A DNA stretch of 64,000 nucleotides from the NCBI GenBank assembly GCA_019421345.1, contig JAHZFL010000002.1, positions 165,109-229,108 on the forward strand, read 5' to 3'. The position numbers and the translations under genes were made by a program. The notes beneath the pieces were generated by a model. The model had not been told where the DNA came from. It worked only from the letters and a program-made list of their open reading frames with translations, and made no database searches. Source of the stretch: Roseburia sp. GTDB lineage: Bacteria; Bacillota; Clostridia; Lachnospirales; Lachnospiraceae. Positions 17,429-25,301 of the stretch are shown piece after piece. How positions within the stretch are numbered: the first letter of the stretch is position 1; every line of letters starts with the position of its first letter.

Positions 17429-19954
17429 TCAGTCCAATAATACGGACTTATTATTTTTTCTTTTCCAAAAAATCACAGAGCCTGCCGCCAATGCAGCGCT
17501 GCCTAGGGAAACTCCCGCGCCGAAAGAAAATCCCGGCGTCCTGTAGCGAAGTCTGATCTCATGCAACCCCGGCTCTAAATGCACACTGAGAAACGCTCCC
17601 GCAAAGCTCTCCGGCTCTATGCGCTCCCCGTCGACATAAAGACTCCATCCCGCCTCATTGGCGATTGAAAAAATCAGTCTCCCCGCCTGCTCTACCCTAA
17701 TCGTTCCCCGTATCTCATCCCCCGAAAACGACGCAAGCTGCATGGTCTGCGCCGCCAACGCCTCATACGCCGTCAAAAACGCCTGTTCATTCAATCGGTA
17801 TACCGTAAGCCCCAATGTCTCATTCTCCTCATTTTTTATCGTTACCTCCGTGCCCGCCGTACAATAGCCAAGCTCTAACGTATACCCGTGTGACACCTTT
17901 GTGTAAGAACGGCTTCTGCCATTGCTCATCTCCGCGGTCAACTGCTCGATGGACGTACGGTCATAAGCAGCATAGTAATAGCCGTCCTCCTCTGCCAAAA
18001 AAGAGGACTCTCCAGGGTTTGAGAACGAAGAAACAGGCGTTAGCATATGCTCCGATGCTCCGAGCAGCCTTGCCAGCTCATTCTGGGAGCCAATGTCTCC
18101 AAGCTCCTCATAATCCCATGCAGCGATGACGTCCTCCGACATCATAAAACCAAGCGGCAGCACATACGCATTTTCATAAAGCCACACGTTTTGCGCGGAT
18201 GCTGCCGGATGACGCAGCGGTCCTGCCTCCATATCGTTATCGGCAAGCACATAACGGATCGAGAGCATCGCAGACAAAAGCGGCGTCGCTCCATTGGCGC
18301 AATAGAAATTCTTTCCGCCCTCCATGCCGACGTTCTGATAAAAATGACTGACGTCAAGATTCATCAGGGAAGAAAACTGCGTTGCCGACGGATAGCCGTA
18401 CAATGCCGCATCGTTTTTTGTCCTGCGCTCAAGCTCCTCGACGCGGTAGAACGATACGCCCTCTCCGGTGCTGCCGCGCGCTTCTTCCGCTGCCCTAAGC
18501 ACGCTTTCATACCCCTTTCGGTTACTCAGATATGCCGTACGGCTTACCGTATCAAATCCAGTCACGTCATAATTGATCGTAAGCTCTGCGAGCACGGCAA
18601 GACAGCCGACTCCCAGCATCAGGCGGCGCATCCTTGCCCTTCCCGCAAGATAGCAGAACAAGAGAACAAGATAGCAGGAAATAAACGCAGCGCTGACGAA
18701 AAATACAGTCTCGCCCAACAGCTCCTCCTCGGAGGCAAGATAGGCAGACACAAGAAAAACCGCCAACACCCCCGCCGTTACCAGCACATGCCACAGTCGG
18801 TTCTTCCGAAGCTGCAAAAATGCCTCAAAGGCAATCATAAGCAGAAGCAGAATATAAAGAAACGACTGTCTGCCCGGCAAAGAGGTCGGAAAATGAAAGC
18901 CGTGCCAGATAAAATCAAGAAAATTATTCGCAAAGCTAAGTATAAAGAAAGCCACAAGAAAAAGCCGCGGAAGCTTTCTTTTCCATGATATACCGCAATT
19001 TAGCACATACAGCACAAAGAGCACGAGCACAAACAAGCCGCAATAGAGATTGGGCCAATGCTCCGTTCCCGTATAGGGTGCTACCGCAAGCAGGTGTCTT
19101 GCCAGTTCAGCCGTCAGATGAAAATACCACTCCATCGTCTCCGGAAAGGATGTCCCCTGATTGCCGCTATAACCAAGCACGATCGCTGTCGGCACGATCA
19201 AAACGGCAGCGCTGCCCCCCGCCAACAGCGAATACCATGCAAAACGCACCCATACACGAAAGCCGGACGCGCGATGCTCCAGCCAATACAAAAAGAACCA
19301 CAGCACGCAAAAAATGCACACCATAATGGCAATATAAAAATTGCTCCAGATACAAAGCGCGAGAGAAACATAATAAAGCGCAGGGCTCTTACCATCCACC
19401 AGCCTCTCTAATCCATAGAGCACAAGAGGCGCAAGCGCCATACAGTCCAGCCACATAATATTCCATGCATAAGCCGCCATAAAAGCAGACAGCGCATAAG
19501 CACAGCCGAAACCTCCTGCCGCAAAAGCGGCAATGGGACGCGGCAGCCCTCCAAAAGCCTCCCTCCCGCTCTCCCATATTTTAAAATGCGCAATTAAATA
19601 AGCCGTAAACGACGCGCCTGAAAGCGACAGCTTAAGAAGCACCAGAATCGTCATAAACTCAATGACATACGCAGGAGGACAAAATAGCAGAAACACATTG
19701 AGCGGACTTGACAGATAATACGCAAACAACGAAACAAAATCTGCCCCAAGACCGATTCTCCATGAATAAAAAATACTGCCGCCCTCTTTTAGCTTATCCA
19801 AAAGCTCGGTAAAAAACGGACAATACTGATGATACATATCCACCTGCAGCATACACTGGTCGCCAAACGGATAGATACCGTGATCTATGCAGACAAGGAG
19901 CGCGATAAAAAGCGGCAGCAGCGCTCCCGCTAAAATTGGCAGCTTCTTATTCAT
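17429..19954 (-). CDS. YfhO-family polytopic membrane protein
   Basis: The 841 residues carry about a dozen hydrophobic segments in the first ~500 residues, a large extracytoplasmic C-terminal domain, and a final membrane helix before a KRKNNK tail. The family hallmark YPFGDQCMLQVDMYHQY is at residues ~30-45. YfhO proteins are GT-C-type membrane proteins; B. subtilis YfhO (now CsbB partner) glycosylates lipoteichoic acid with undecaprenyl-phosphate-linked sugar. A similar envelope glycosyl transfer is likely here but not shown. The ATG at 19954 follows GAGAGGAG and overlaps the end of the LtaS-like gene by 8 bases, so the two are translationally coupled. Confidence 0.85.
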   Translation of the reverse strand: MNKKLPILAGALLPLFIALLVCIDHGIYPFGDQCMLQVDMYHQYCPFFTELLDKLKEGGSIFYSWRIGLGADFVSLFAYYLSSPLNVFLLFCPPAYVIEFMTILVLLKLSLSGASFTAYLIAHFKIWESGREAFGGLPRPIAAFAAGGFGCAYALSAFMAAYAWNIMWLDCMALAPLVLYGLERLVDGKSPALYYVSLALCIWSNFYIAIMVCIFCVLWFFLYWLEHRASGFRVWVRFAWYSLLAGGSAAVLIVPTAIVLGYSGNQGTSFPETMEWYFHLTAELARHLLAVAPYTGTEHWPNLYCGLFVLVLFVLYVLNCGISWKRKLPRLFLVAFFILSFANNFLDFIWHGFHFPTSLPGRQSFLYILLLLMIAFEAFLQLRKNRLWHVLVTAGVLAVFLVSAYLASEEELLGETVFFVSAAFISCYLVLLFCYLAGRARMRRLMLGVGCLAVLAELTINYDVTGFDTVSRTAYLSNRKGYESVLRAAEEARGSTGEGVSFYRVEELERRTKNDAALYGYPSATQFSSLMNLDVSHFYQNVGMEGGKNFYCANGATPLLSAMLSIRYVLADNDMEAGPLRHPAASAQNVWLYENAYVLPLGFMMSEDVIAAWDYEELGDIGSQNELARLLGASEHMLTPVSSFSNPGESSFLAEEDGYYYAAYDRTSIEQLTAEMSNGRSRSYTKVSHGYTLELGYCTAGTEVTIKNEENETLGLTVYRLNEQAFLTAYEALAAQTMQLASFSGDEIRGTIRVEQAGRLIFSIANEAGWSLYVDGERIEPESFAGAFLSVHLEPGLHEIRLRYRTPGFSFGAGVSLGSAALAAGSVIFWKRKNNKSVLLD

Positions 19955-21767
19955 TTCCAAGCTCCTCTCCCTGATCAAACATCCGGTAATACTGCAGGAT
20001 CCGGTAGGTATCCATCCAGCCCTCCTCCTCTGACGCAGACGTCTCCGTACCATCCGCTCTCACGGTCCGCACCGCAGAAATAAACGGATACTCCTCCTTA
20101 AGCCTCAAGAGAAAATTCTGATACGGCGTTGTCGGAATGCCCGCGCGCAAAAGCAGCTCCGCACCAAGAAAATTTGCGCTTGTATCCGCATTCTGCGCTT
20201 CATCGATGTCATAATTCGCCCAAATGACATACGGTACCTGATAGCGCAGCTTTAACTCCTCCTGCGAGAGCGCATTCCACGCCATACCGTTTTGTGCCAG
20301 GATCGGAGCCGCTACCGTATCACTTGGCTGATGATCCCCGAAAAACACAAGAACCGTATCCTCGCTCGCCTGTGAAAAATAAGTGATCAACTGTGCCAGT
20401 GCGGCGTCCGAAAGCTTTAAGAGCGACAGATACTGATCGACGGAAAAATTATCAAACTCCTCCGCGTGTACGTCCGGCGCAAAATTTGCATAAGCATCCT
20501 CATACCCGCTGTGGTTCTGCATCGTCACCGCAAACAAAAACAGCGGCGCATCCGTTTTCTTTTGTTCGTAAAGCGAAATGATCTTTTCCACACACGCTGC
20601 ATCACTGACATAATTGCGCACATACTCCGCCCCGGCATAATCCTCCAAAAACAGGCTACTGGAAAATCCCATCCACGGATAGACCACATTGCGCTCCCAG
20701 CCTTCCGCCCCATAGGGATGCGTCGCAATCGTCTCGTAGCCAAGCCCCCGCAGATGCGAGGCGAGCGTCTCGCACGCCCCGGTCATATACTGCTGGTACG
20801 GCACACTTCCCTGCGGCAGAAACGCCATGGTATTGCCCGTGAGAAACTCGTATTCCGTGTTCGCCGTATTGCCGCCGCAGACCGACACCTGCAGCATTCC
20901 CGTAACCGTATTTTCACATCCCTGCTGCAGGATATGAAGGTAAGGCAGATAATCCTGATTTACCGCAAACTCTCCCAGCACGCTAAGATCGGAAAACGCC
21001 TCGTCCATCACCACAATGACATTCGGCAGCTTCCCTTCCCCGCCAGCTTCCCCTGCGGCTTCTTTATCCTCCGTCTTGTACTCCGCAAGCAACTGATCCG
21101 CCTCCTGTTTTTTGTAGCCCTTTGGCTTATCAATCGTCATATAGGCAAGATTCATCACAAATGTGACCGGAATCCCGTCTGCCTCCGTCATAAAAACAGG
21201 TGTAAACAGCTTGTTATAAAGACTGTACCGATTCTGAAAATCCTCCTGCTGCAGCAACGACAAAAAGGCAGCCAGAAGCACAAAAAGCACGCCGCCCGCA
21301 AGATAACGCTTCGGGCAGATCACGCGCCCCCACTTAAGCTTTACCGGCACAAGCGCCGCGATGATTCCGAGAAAAAGGACCGTGACGATCACCATTCTGC
21401 CGTCCGGTGTATAATCATAATTGCCTGCGACGCTTGCCGCCGTCTTCCATGAAAAAATATCCCACGGCACGATCGGGTTCGTCCGAAACCGGACCACATA
21501 AGCATTGGCAAGTCCAAAGAGCATTACCGCCGCCGCGAATATACTGTAGGCGAGACGTATGCTTCCAAAGATGCAAAAAAGAATGCCTCCAATCAGCCAA
21601 AACAGCGCCACATTAAAAAACTGCGCCCACGGGCGCACCTCCACAAACGGATTGTGTGTATAAAATTCCAGCAGATAAAAAAACACTGCCGGCAGCCCTA
21701 GCGCAAGCATCCCTCCAAATACGATCTTCCATGTTAATTGATTCCTGATCTTTTCTGTCTTTTCCAT
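19947..21767 (-). CDS. LtaS-like membrane sulfatase/phosphoglycerol transferase
   Basis: The first ~200 residues hold five hydrophobic segments, the rest is an extracellular sulfatase-fold domain. Key residues fit lipoteichoic acid synthase relatives: metal-binding Glu in VVMDEAFSD, the nucleophilic Thr in GGNTANTEYEFLTG, and the Asp-His pair in FFGDHQPSD. The family uses phosphatidylglycerol to build or modify polyglycerolphosphate or related envelope polymers outside the cell. Coupling to the YfhO-like gene suggests the pair makes or decorates one surface polymer. At 606 residues it is near LtaS length, but the Ala/Gly/Glu-rich linker at about residue 235-245 and sequence divergence leave the exact product open. 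Confidence 0.85.
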   Translation of the reverse strand: MEKTEKIRNQLTWKIVFGGMLALGLPAVFFYLLEFYTHNPFVEVRPWAQFFNVALFWLIGGILFCIFGSIRLAYSIFAAAVMLFGLANAYVVRFRTNPIVPWDIFSWKTAASVAGNYDYTPDGRMVIVTVLFLGIIAALVPVKLKWGRVICPKRYLAGGVLFVLLAAFLSLLQQEDFQNRYSLYNKLFTPVFMTEADGIPVTFVMNLAYMTIDKPKGYKKQEADQLLAEYKTEDKEAAGEAGGEGKLPNVIVVMDEAFSDLSVLGEFAVNQDYLPYLHILQQGCENTVTGMLQVSVCGGNTANTEYEFLTGNTMAFLPQGSVPYQQYMTGACETLASHLRGLGYETIATHPYGAEGWERNVVYPWMGFSSSLFLEDYAGAEYVRNYVSDAACVEKIISLYEQKKTDAPLFLFAVTMQNHSGYEDAYANFAPDVHAEEFDNFSVDQYLSLLKLSDAALAQLITYFSQASEDTVLVFFGDHQPSDTVAAPILAQNGMAWNALSQEELKLRYQVPYVIWANYDIDEAQNADTSANFLGAELLLRAGIPTTPYQNFLLRLKEEYPFISAVRTVRADGTETSASEEEGWMDTYRILQYYRMFDQGEELGNE

Positions 21768-22079
21768 AATCCTTCCACTTCATCCCAATTTTTCATTTTG
21801 CTATTTTATCATAACAGACACCGTTTTCCTATCGTTTTAAAAAAATTTTATAAATGAATTGTCGAAACCGCTCCTCTTTTGACAAATCCTGTTAATAGCG
21901 CATATCCTGTGAAAAAAATTTTCTTTCGCACATTGACAGAAAAAAGCAAATTCCCTATCATGGAAAGTACCATAGTATATGGGTGAGAATGATCGTGTGA
22001 AAGTCACAGCGCTATGCGACCATTCCGACGCAGCTTTATGCCAAAGCGTCACAAATTCAAATCGCAATGGAGGATGAAT
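21768..22079. other. Divergent intergenic region, LtaS-like gene / small protein
   Basis: No other gene is seen in these 312 bp. On the minus strand an extended -10 (TGATAAAAT, boxes at 21803-21808) precedes the LtaS-like gene without a good -35. On the plus strand there are two possible promoters: TTGACA-18-TATCCT (21879-21908) and the better TTGACA-17-TATCAT (21933-21961). A leader of about 110 nt follows. Confidence 0.5.
21933..21961 (+). promoter_or_regulatory. Promoter of the 48-residue protein gene
   Basis: A perfect TTGACA (21933-21938) is 17 bp from TATCAT (21956-21961). Confidence 0.7.
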
Positions 22080-22226
22080 ATGAACCGCGATATGGAACTG
22101 GCTCGTTTGACAAAAGAAAATGATAACTTCAAAAAAATTATCGAAACGCAGCAAACTACCATCAACCGCATGATTGACTATTTTATTCTGGAGCTCCAGG
22201 ATCCCAAGAAAAATAAACAGTGTTAA
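22080..22226 (+). CDS. Small 48-residue helical protein, unknown
   Basis: The ATG at 22080 is six bases after GGAGG and opens MNRDMELARLTKEN. Most of the chain should be one long amphipathic helix (ELARLTKENDNFKKIIETQQ and on), ending in a charged tail PKKNKQC. It has its own promoter (21933-21961) and a ~110-nt leader, and is followed within 20 bp by the tRNA-Leu promoter. I do not recognise the family. A second in-frame ATG at 22074 overlaps the ribosome site. Size and strong translation signals suggest a real small protein, perhaps a regulator or an adaptor forming a coiled coil. Confidence 0.6.
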   Translation: MNRDMELARLTKENDNFKKIIETQQTTINRMIDYFILELQDPKKNKQC

Positions 22227-22243
22227 AAAAATAAACTTTATGG

Positions 22244-22272
22244 TTGCAATCTGAAAAATCTTATGGTAAGAT
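22244..22272 (+). promoter_or_regulatory. Promoter of tRNA-Leu
   Basis: TTGCAA (22244-22249) and TAAGAT (22267-22272) are 17 bp apart, about 37 bp before the tRNA 5' end. Confidence 0.65.
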
Positions 22273-22308
22273 AGATTTTGCTTGAGCGAGGTTTCTTGTA
22301 CAAGCTAT

Positions 22309-22391
22309 GCCGGCGTGTCGGAATGGCAGACGAGGCAGACTCAAAATCTGTTGTGGGCAACCACGTATGGGTTCAAGTCCCATTGCCGGCA
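22309..22391 (+). tRNA. tRNA-Leu (anticodon CAA)
   Basis: An 83-nt class II tRNA. The acceptor arms GCCGGCG / TGCCGGC pair fully (last pair G-U), the anticodon stem GCAGA / TCTGT encloses the loop CTCAAAA with anticodon CAA, the long variable arm GTGG / CCAC marks Leu, and the T arm ATGGGTTCAAGTCCCAT is canonical. CCA is not encoded. It decodes UUG. Confidence 0.96.
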
Positions 22392-22395
22392 TTTT

Positions 22396-22424
22396 GCTCT
22401 TTCGATTGCAGAAAGAGCTTTTTT
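22396..22424 (+). terminator. Terminator of tRNA-Leu
   Basis: A perfect 8-bp stem GCTCTTTC / GAAAGAGC with a 7-base loop is followed by TTTTTT, five bases after the tRNA end. Confidence 0.9.
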
Positions 22425-22497
22425 CGTATTTTATTGTCAAGATCTGCGCAAATGCAGCGCTGACTCATAGCTTTTGTAGAAAGGATGTGATCATTGC

Positions 22498-22566
22498 ATG
22501 GAAGATGATGTGGATGAAACGCATACTATTATAAAGAATTTTCTTATGCAGCTGCATTATGAATAG
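22498..22566 (+). CDS. Possible 22-residue leader peptide, acidic
   Basis: Between the tRNA terminator and the CNNM-type gene, an ATG at 22498 opens a 22-codon ORF starting MEDDVDETHTII and ending LMQLHYE. A GAAAGGA site lies about 12 bases upstream, which is somewhat far. The stop is six bases before a strong terminator (22572-22615), which in turn precedes the transporter gene. The position, and the run of acidic residues right after the start, resemble leader ORFs that sense translation in front of Mg transporter genes. An overlapping GTG-started frame (22488-22535) is an alternative. Existence as a translated ORF is unproven. Confidence 0.35.
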   Translation: MEDDVDETHTIIKNFLMQLHYE

Positions 22567-22571
22567 ATAAG

Positions 22572-22615
22572 GGCATAGTCGGGAACGATCGATCGTTTTC
22601 TGGCTGTGCCTTTTT
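22572..22615 (+). terminator. Terminator/attenuator before the CNNM-type gene
   Basis: GGCATAG and a long imperfect arm pair with CTGGCTGTGCC across an AACGATCGATCGTT palindrome, giving roughly 19 pairs. TTTTT follows. It lies 40 bp upstream of the transporter start, so it either ends a short transcript or attenuates the gene. Confidence 0.75.
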
Positions 22616-22654
22616 GTGTCTTTACTATTTTTTGCAAGAGAGAAAGAGGTTTTT

Positions 22655-23947
22655 ATGTTAAGTTCCATTATTTTAATTTTTGTTTTTACATTTTTAAACG
22701 CCGTTTTTGCAAGCGCGGAAATCGCTGTGATTTCCATGAAGGAAAGCCGTCTGAAATATCTGGCGGAGCAAGGCGGCAAAAAAGCGAAAAAGCTACAATC
22801 GCTTGTCAGCGAGCCCTCGCGCTTTCTGGCAACCATACAGGTTGCAATCACGCTTTCCGGATTTTTAAACAGCGCGTTTGCCGCAGATAATTTTTCCGGT
22901 CCACTGGTCGATGCCCTTCTGGCGCTTGGCGTACCGGTTCCTGCGAGTACCCTGCACTCTGCCGCCGTACTTGCCGTAACCCTGTTATTAGCCTACATAA
23001 GTATTGTACTCGGCGAGCTCGTTCCAAAACGCATCGCCATGAAATATTCGGAGCAACTCGCGCTTGGGCTTGCACCGACGTTATATGGCATCTCCCAGAT
23101 TTTTTCACCTCTCGTAACGCTGCTGACGTTCTCGTCCAATCTTCTTTTGCGTGTGCTCGGCATTCATCCCACAGAGGACGCCGCAAAGCTCACGAAAGAG
23201 GAAATTCAGATGATTCTCACCGAGGGAAACGAGCATGGCATTATCGACACGCAGGAAAATGAATTGATCCAGAATGTCTTTGATTTTCACGACGTGACCG
23301 CGGAACAGATCTGTACGCATCGTCTTGATGTTGTACTTTTAAATGCCGATGAGACGCCTGCCAAGTGGCACGATGTGATTCTTTCCAACCGCTATAGCTG
23401 CTACCCCGTCTATCAGCAATCTAAGGAAAATATCATTGGTTTGCTTGATGTTAGGGAATATTTCCGTCTGGCAGAACGCGATAAGACTTCAATCTTAGAG
23501 AAGGCGGTAAAGCCGGCGTTTTTCGTACCGGAAACGATAAAGGCAGCCAAGCTGTTCCATGAAATGAAACATACGAGAAATTATTTTTCCATTCTGCTAA
23601 ATGAATACGGAGAAATGTCCGGCATCATAACGATGCACGACCTTGTCGAAGAATTGGTAGGAGAAATCTATGAAGAAGATGAAGCCGGAGAGGAAAAAAT
23701 AAAACGTATCGGGGAGAGCGTCTGGTCTATCCGCGGGGACACGGACGTCTCTGACATCCGAAAGGAGCTACAGGTTGCGATACCGGAGGATGATTTTGAT
23801 ACCTTTAACGGGCTGATCTATCATATTCTTGGCAAAATCCCAAAGGATGACAGTCAGTTTCACTGTGATGCATACGGCATGAGTATTCATGTACATACCG
23901 TCAAAAACCATAAGATTCTTGAAGCGACAGTTACTACCGATACCTGA
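22655..23947 (+). CDS. CNNM/CorC-family (hemolysin-type) membrane transporter
   Basis: The 430 residues follow the UPF0053/CNNM plan: an N-terminal transmembrane DUF21 domain of three or four helices (residues 1-170), two CBS domains (about 200-325, with YSCYPVYQQSKENIIGLLDV in halves), and a C-terminal CorC_HlyC domain (about 345-430). Members export Mg2+ or other divalent cations, or regulate their homeostasis; the older name haemolysin is misleading. The start at 22655 is six bases after AAAGAGG. It is preceded by a terminator and a possible leader ORF, which hints at attenuation control. A repeat element and a terminator follow. Confidence 0.9.
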   Translation: MLSSIILIFVFTFLNAVFASAEIAVISMKESRLKYLAEQGGKKAKKLQSLVSEPSRFLATIQVAITLSGFLNSAFAADNFSGPLVDALLALGVPVPASTLHSAAVLAVTLLLAYISIVLGELVPKRIAMKYSEQLALGLAPTLYGISQIFSPLVTLLTFSSNLLLRVLGIHPTEDAAKLTKEEIQMILTEGNEHGIIDTQENELIQNVFDFHDVTAEQICTHRLDVVLLNADETPAKWHDVILSNRYSCYPVYQQSKENIIGLLDVREYFRLAERDKTSILEKAVKPAFFVPETIKAAKLFHEMKHTRNYFSILLNEYGEMSGIITMHDLVEELVGEIYEEDEAGEEKIKRIGESVWSIRGDTDVSDIRKELQVAIPEDDFDTFNGLIYHILGKIPKDDSQFHCDAYGMSIHVHTVKNHKILEATVTTDT

Positions 23948-23960
23948 GGCGACAAAGAAT

Positions 23961-24004
23961 TTTGCTTGATAGGAAACTTCGTTTCCTATATAAATCGAAA
24001 AGAG
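23961..24004 (+). repeat. Dispersed intergenic repeat, copy E
   Basis: TTTGCTTGATAGGAAAC matches the copy at 30.46 kb (TTTGCTTGATAGGGAAC). The element then folds as AGGAAAC-TTC-GTTTCCT. Its end, TATATAAATCGAAAAGAG, matches copy B at 35.92 kb (TATATTAATCGAAAAGAG). As in copies B and C it runs directly into a terminator stem. Confidence 0.6.
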
Positions 24005-24034
24005 TTCGCACCCCTACGGGTGCGAACTCTTTTT
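23998..24034. terminator. Bidirectional terminator between CNNM-type and hemerythrin genes
   Basis: A perfect stem AAAGAGTTCGCACCC / GGGTGCGAACTCTTT with a CTAC tetraloop lies between two convergent genes. A-run and T-run flank it on the two strands, so it can serve both. Confidence 0.93.
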
Positions 24035-24035
24035 A

Positions 24036-24881
24036 CTATTTCCGGTCAGCCTCTGCAACCTTTGGAATCTTCTTATCCAGATAGAGAATGTGTGTCACAA
24101 GCCACCGCAGCAAAAACTCAACGAGACGGCTCACATACTCCTGCGGATTGCCGTCAATCTTATCGGGATTTGCCTGTATTGATTTCAGCTTATTCACAAA
24201 GCCCTCATGCGCACGTCTCTCGTCGGCAAGACCCTCATAGGCGATACTCTCCATATATTCTTCCTCGTCTGCAAAATGCTCGCTCGTATAATCGATCAAT
24301 CGTGCGAAAATCGTCTGCAGCTCGTCATACTGATCGGAGACGGAATATGATTTTACGATCCTGTCAATATCGCCGATGATGTCAAAAAGCACCTGATGCT
24401 CCTCGTCGATCAATGTGATCCCTGTGCGATAGCTGTCGGAAAACTCACACGGATTCTCAAGCACCATCCACTCCTCCAGGGGCTTATTCTTTCCGATCAT
24501 CATATCGCTTCCCAAAATATGATGATACAGCCATCTTGTCGTATATTCCTGAAGCTCTGCGAGCGCCTCCTGCTGCATCTCCTCACTGCTTATGTCGCGG
24601 AACATAAAATCCTGGATCTTATTGCGGAAGTTCTCATGCTGCGCACGCTGACTGATCAGCTCCGGATCTCTGATCCTCTCCATGTACGCCTCCTCGTGTG
24701 CCAGATGGGCGTCTGCATACTCCGCCAGTTCCTCGATCAGTTTTTTAATCTGATCGTATTTATCTGCAAAATACTCATCCTCTAATAATCCTCTAAGCTC
24801 CTCAAGCATATCAAAAAGATGCCGGTGCTCGTTGTCAATTTCTTCAATGCCAATCAGCAAATCATCGGTAAAATGAAACAT
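24036..24881 (-). CDS. Tandem hemerythrin-domain protein
   Basis: The 281 residues contain two hemerythrin four-helix bundles in tandem. In each, the ordered ligand set can be seen: IDNEHRHLFD, HLAHEEAYME, AQHENF and HHILGSD in the first (residues 10-130); IDEEHQVLFD, HFADEEEYME, AHEGF and HILYLD in the second (about 155-270). They should bind a di-iron site each and so bind O2 or act in oxygen or redox sensing, or iron handling, in the cytoplasm. Most bacterial members have a single domain. The gene stands alone, with the ATG after GGGAGG, between a terminator and a divergent regulator gene. Confidence 0.9.
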   Translation of the reverse strand: MFHFTDDLLIGIEEIDNEHRHLFDMLEELRGLLEDEYFADKYDQIKKLIEELAEYADAHLAHEEAYMERIRDPELISQRAQHENFRNKIQDFMFRDISSEEMQQEALAELQEYTTRWLYHHILGSDMMIGKNKPLEEWMVLENPCEFSDSYRTGITLIDEEHQVLFDIIGDIDRIVKSYSVSDQYDELQTIFARLIDYTSEHFADEEEYMESIAYEGLADERRAHEGFVNKLKSIQANPDKIDGNPQEYVSRLVEFLLRWLVTHILYLDKKIPKVAEADRK

Positions 24882-24986
24882 CAGATCCTCCCTCTCTTAC
24901 TTTATCCTCTGCAAATCATGAATTATTTATCCTTTCTATTATATCACCCTCCCCAAATTTATCAAGTGAAAATCAAACACTTTTCC

Positions 24987-25015
24987 TTGACATTAGTTAT
25001 CATATATGATAACTT
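24987..25015 (+). promoter_or_regulatory. Promoter of the XRE regulator gene
   Basis: TTGACA (24987-24992) and TAACTT (25010-25015) are 17 bp apart. The operator palindrome fills the spacer and touches the -10 box. Confidence 0.7.
24995..25014. promoter_or_regulatory. Palindromic operator, likely autoregulatory
   Basis: A perfect 20-bp palindrome, AGTTATCATA / TATGATAACT, lies between the -35 and -10 boxes. A bound dimer would block RNA polymerase, so this is probably the operator of the XRE protein encoded 45 bp downstream. Confidence 0.7.
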
Positions 25016-25058
25016 TTTAGGCAGAGAAACGCTAACACTGCATTTTATTGAGGAAGCT

Positions 25059-25283
25059 ATGAACGAAGATGAAAAGCGGCTGCTCCCGCGCTATGAAGTC
25101 GTCGAGCAGCTAAAGAACGCCCGCAAGGAGCAAGATGTCACACAGGAGACTCTCGCCGCCCGCGTCGGCACAAAAAAATCAAACATCTCCCGCTTTGAGA
25201 GTGGGAAATATAATCCGAGTCTTGACTTTCTGATAAAAATGGCAGACAGTCTCGGCAAACAGATCCACATTAAAATTATTTGA
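25059..25283 (+). CDS. XRE-family HTH regulator
   Basis: A 74-residue protein that is essentially one HTH_3 domain: residues ~17-70 contain LKNARKEQDVTQETLAARVG, the recognition helix around KKSNISRFESGK, and LDFLIKMADSLGK. Size and organisation resemble HigA-type antitoxins, which normally follow a HigB toxin gene, but no toxin gene lies upstream. The start at 25059 follows GAGGA. The 20-bp palindrome in its promoter is the probable binding site. The next gene, 18 bp downstream on the same strand, is of unknown function and probably cotranscribed. Confidence 0.85.
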   Translation: MNEDEKRLLPRYEVVEQLKNARKEQDVTQETLAARVGTKKSNISRFESGKYNPSLDFLIKMADSLGKQIHIKII

Positions 25284-25301
25284 CAACAGGAGAATCCGCA
25301 T

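Noticed and set aside
18047..18988. A 313-codon open frame on the plus strand, antisense to the YfhO-like gene
   Set aside because: Its composition is Cys/His/Arg-rich as expected from the complement of a hydrophobic membrane protein gene, with no ribosome site or family features; the minus-strand gene is certain.
20466..21452. A 328-codon open frame on the plus strand, antisense to the LtaS-like gene
   Set aside because: Same reason: Arg/His-rich shadow of a membrane protein, no ribosome site, catalytic motifs are on the other strand.
24995..25283. A classical HigBA toxin-antitoxin locus
   Set aside because: Only the antitoxin-like XRE gene is present; no RelE/HigB-type gene is upstream or downstream.
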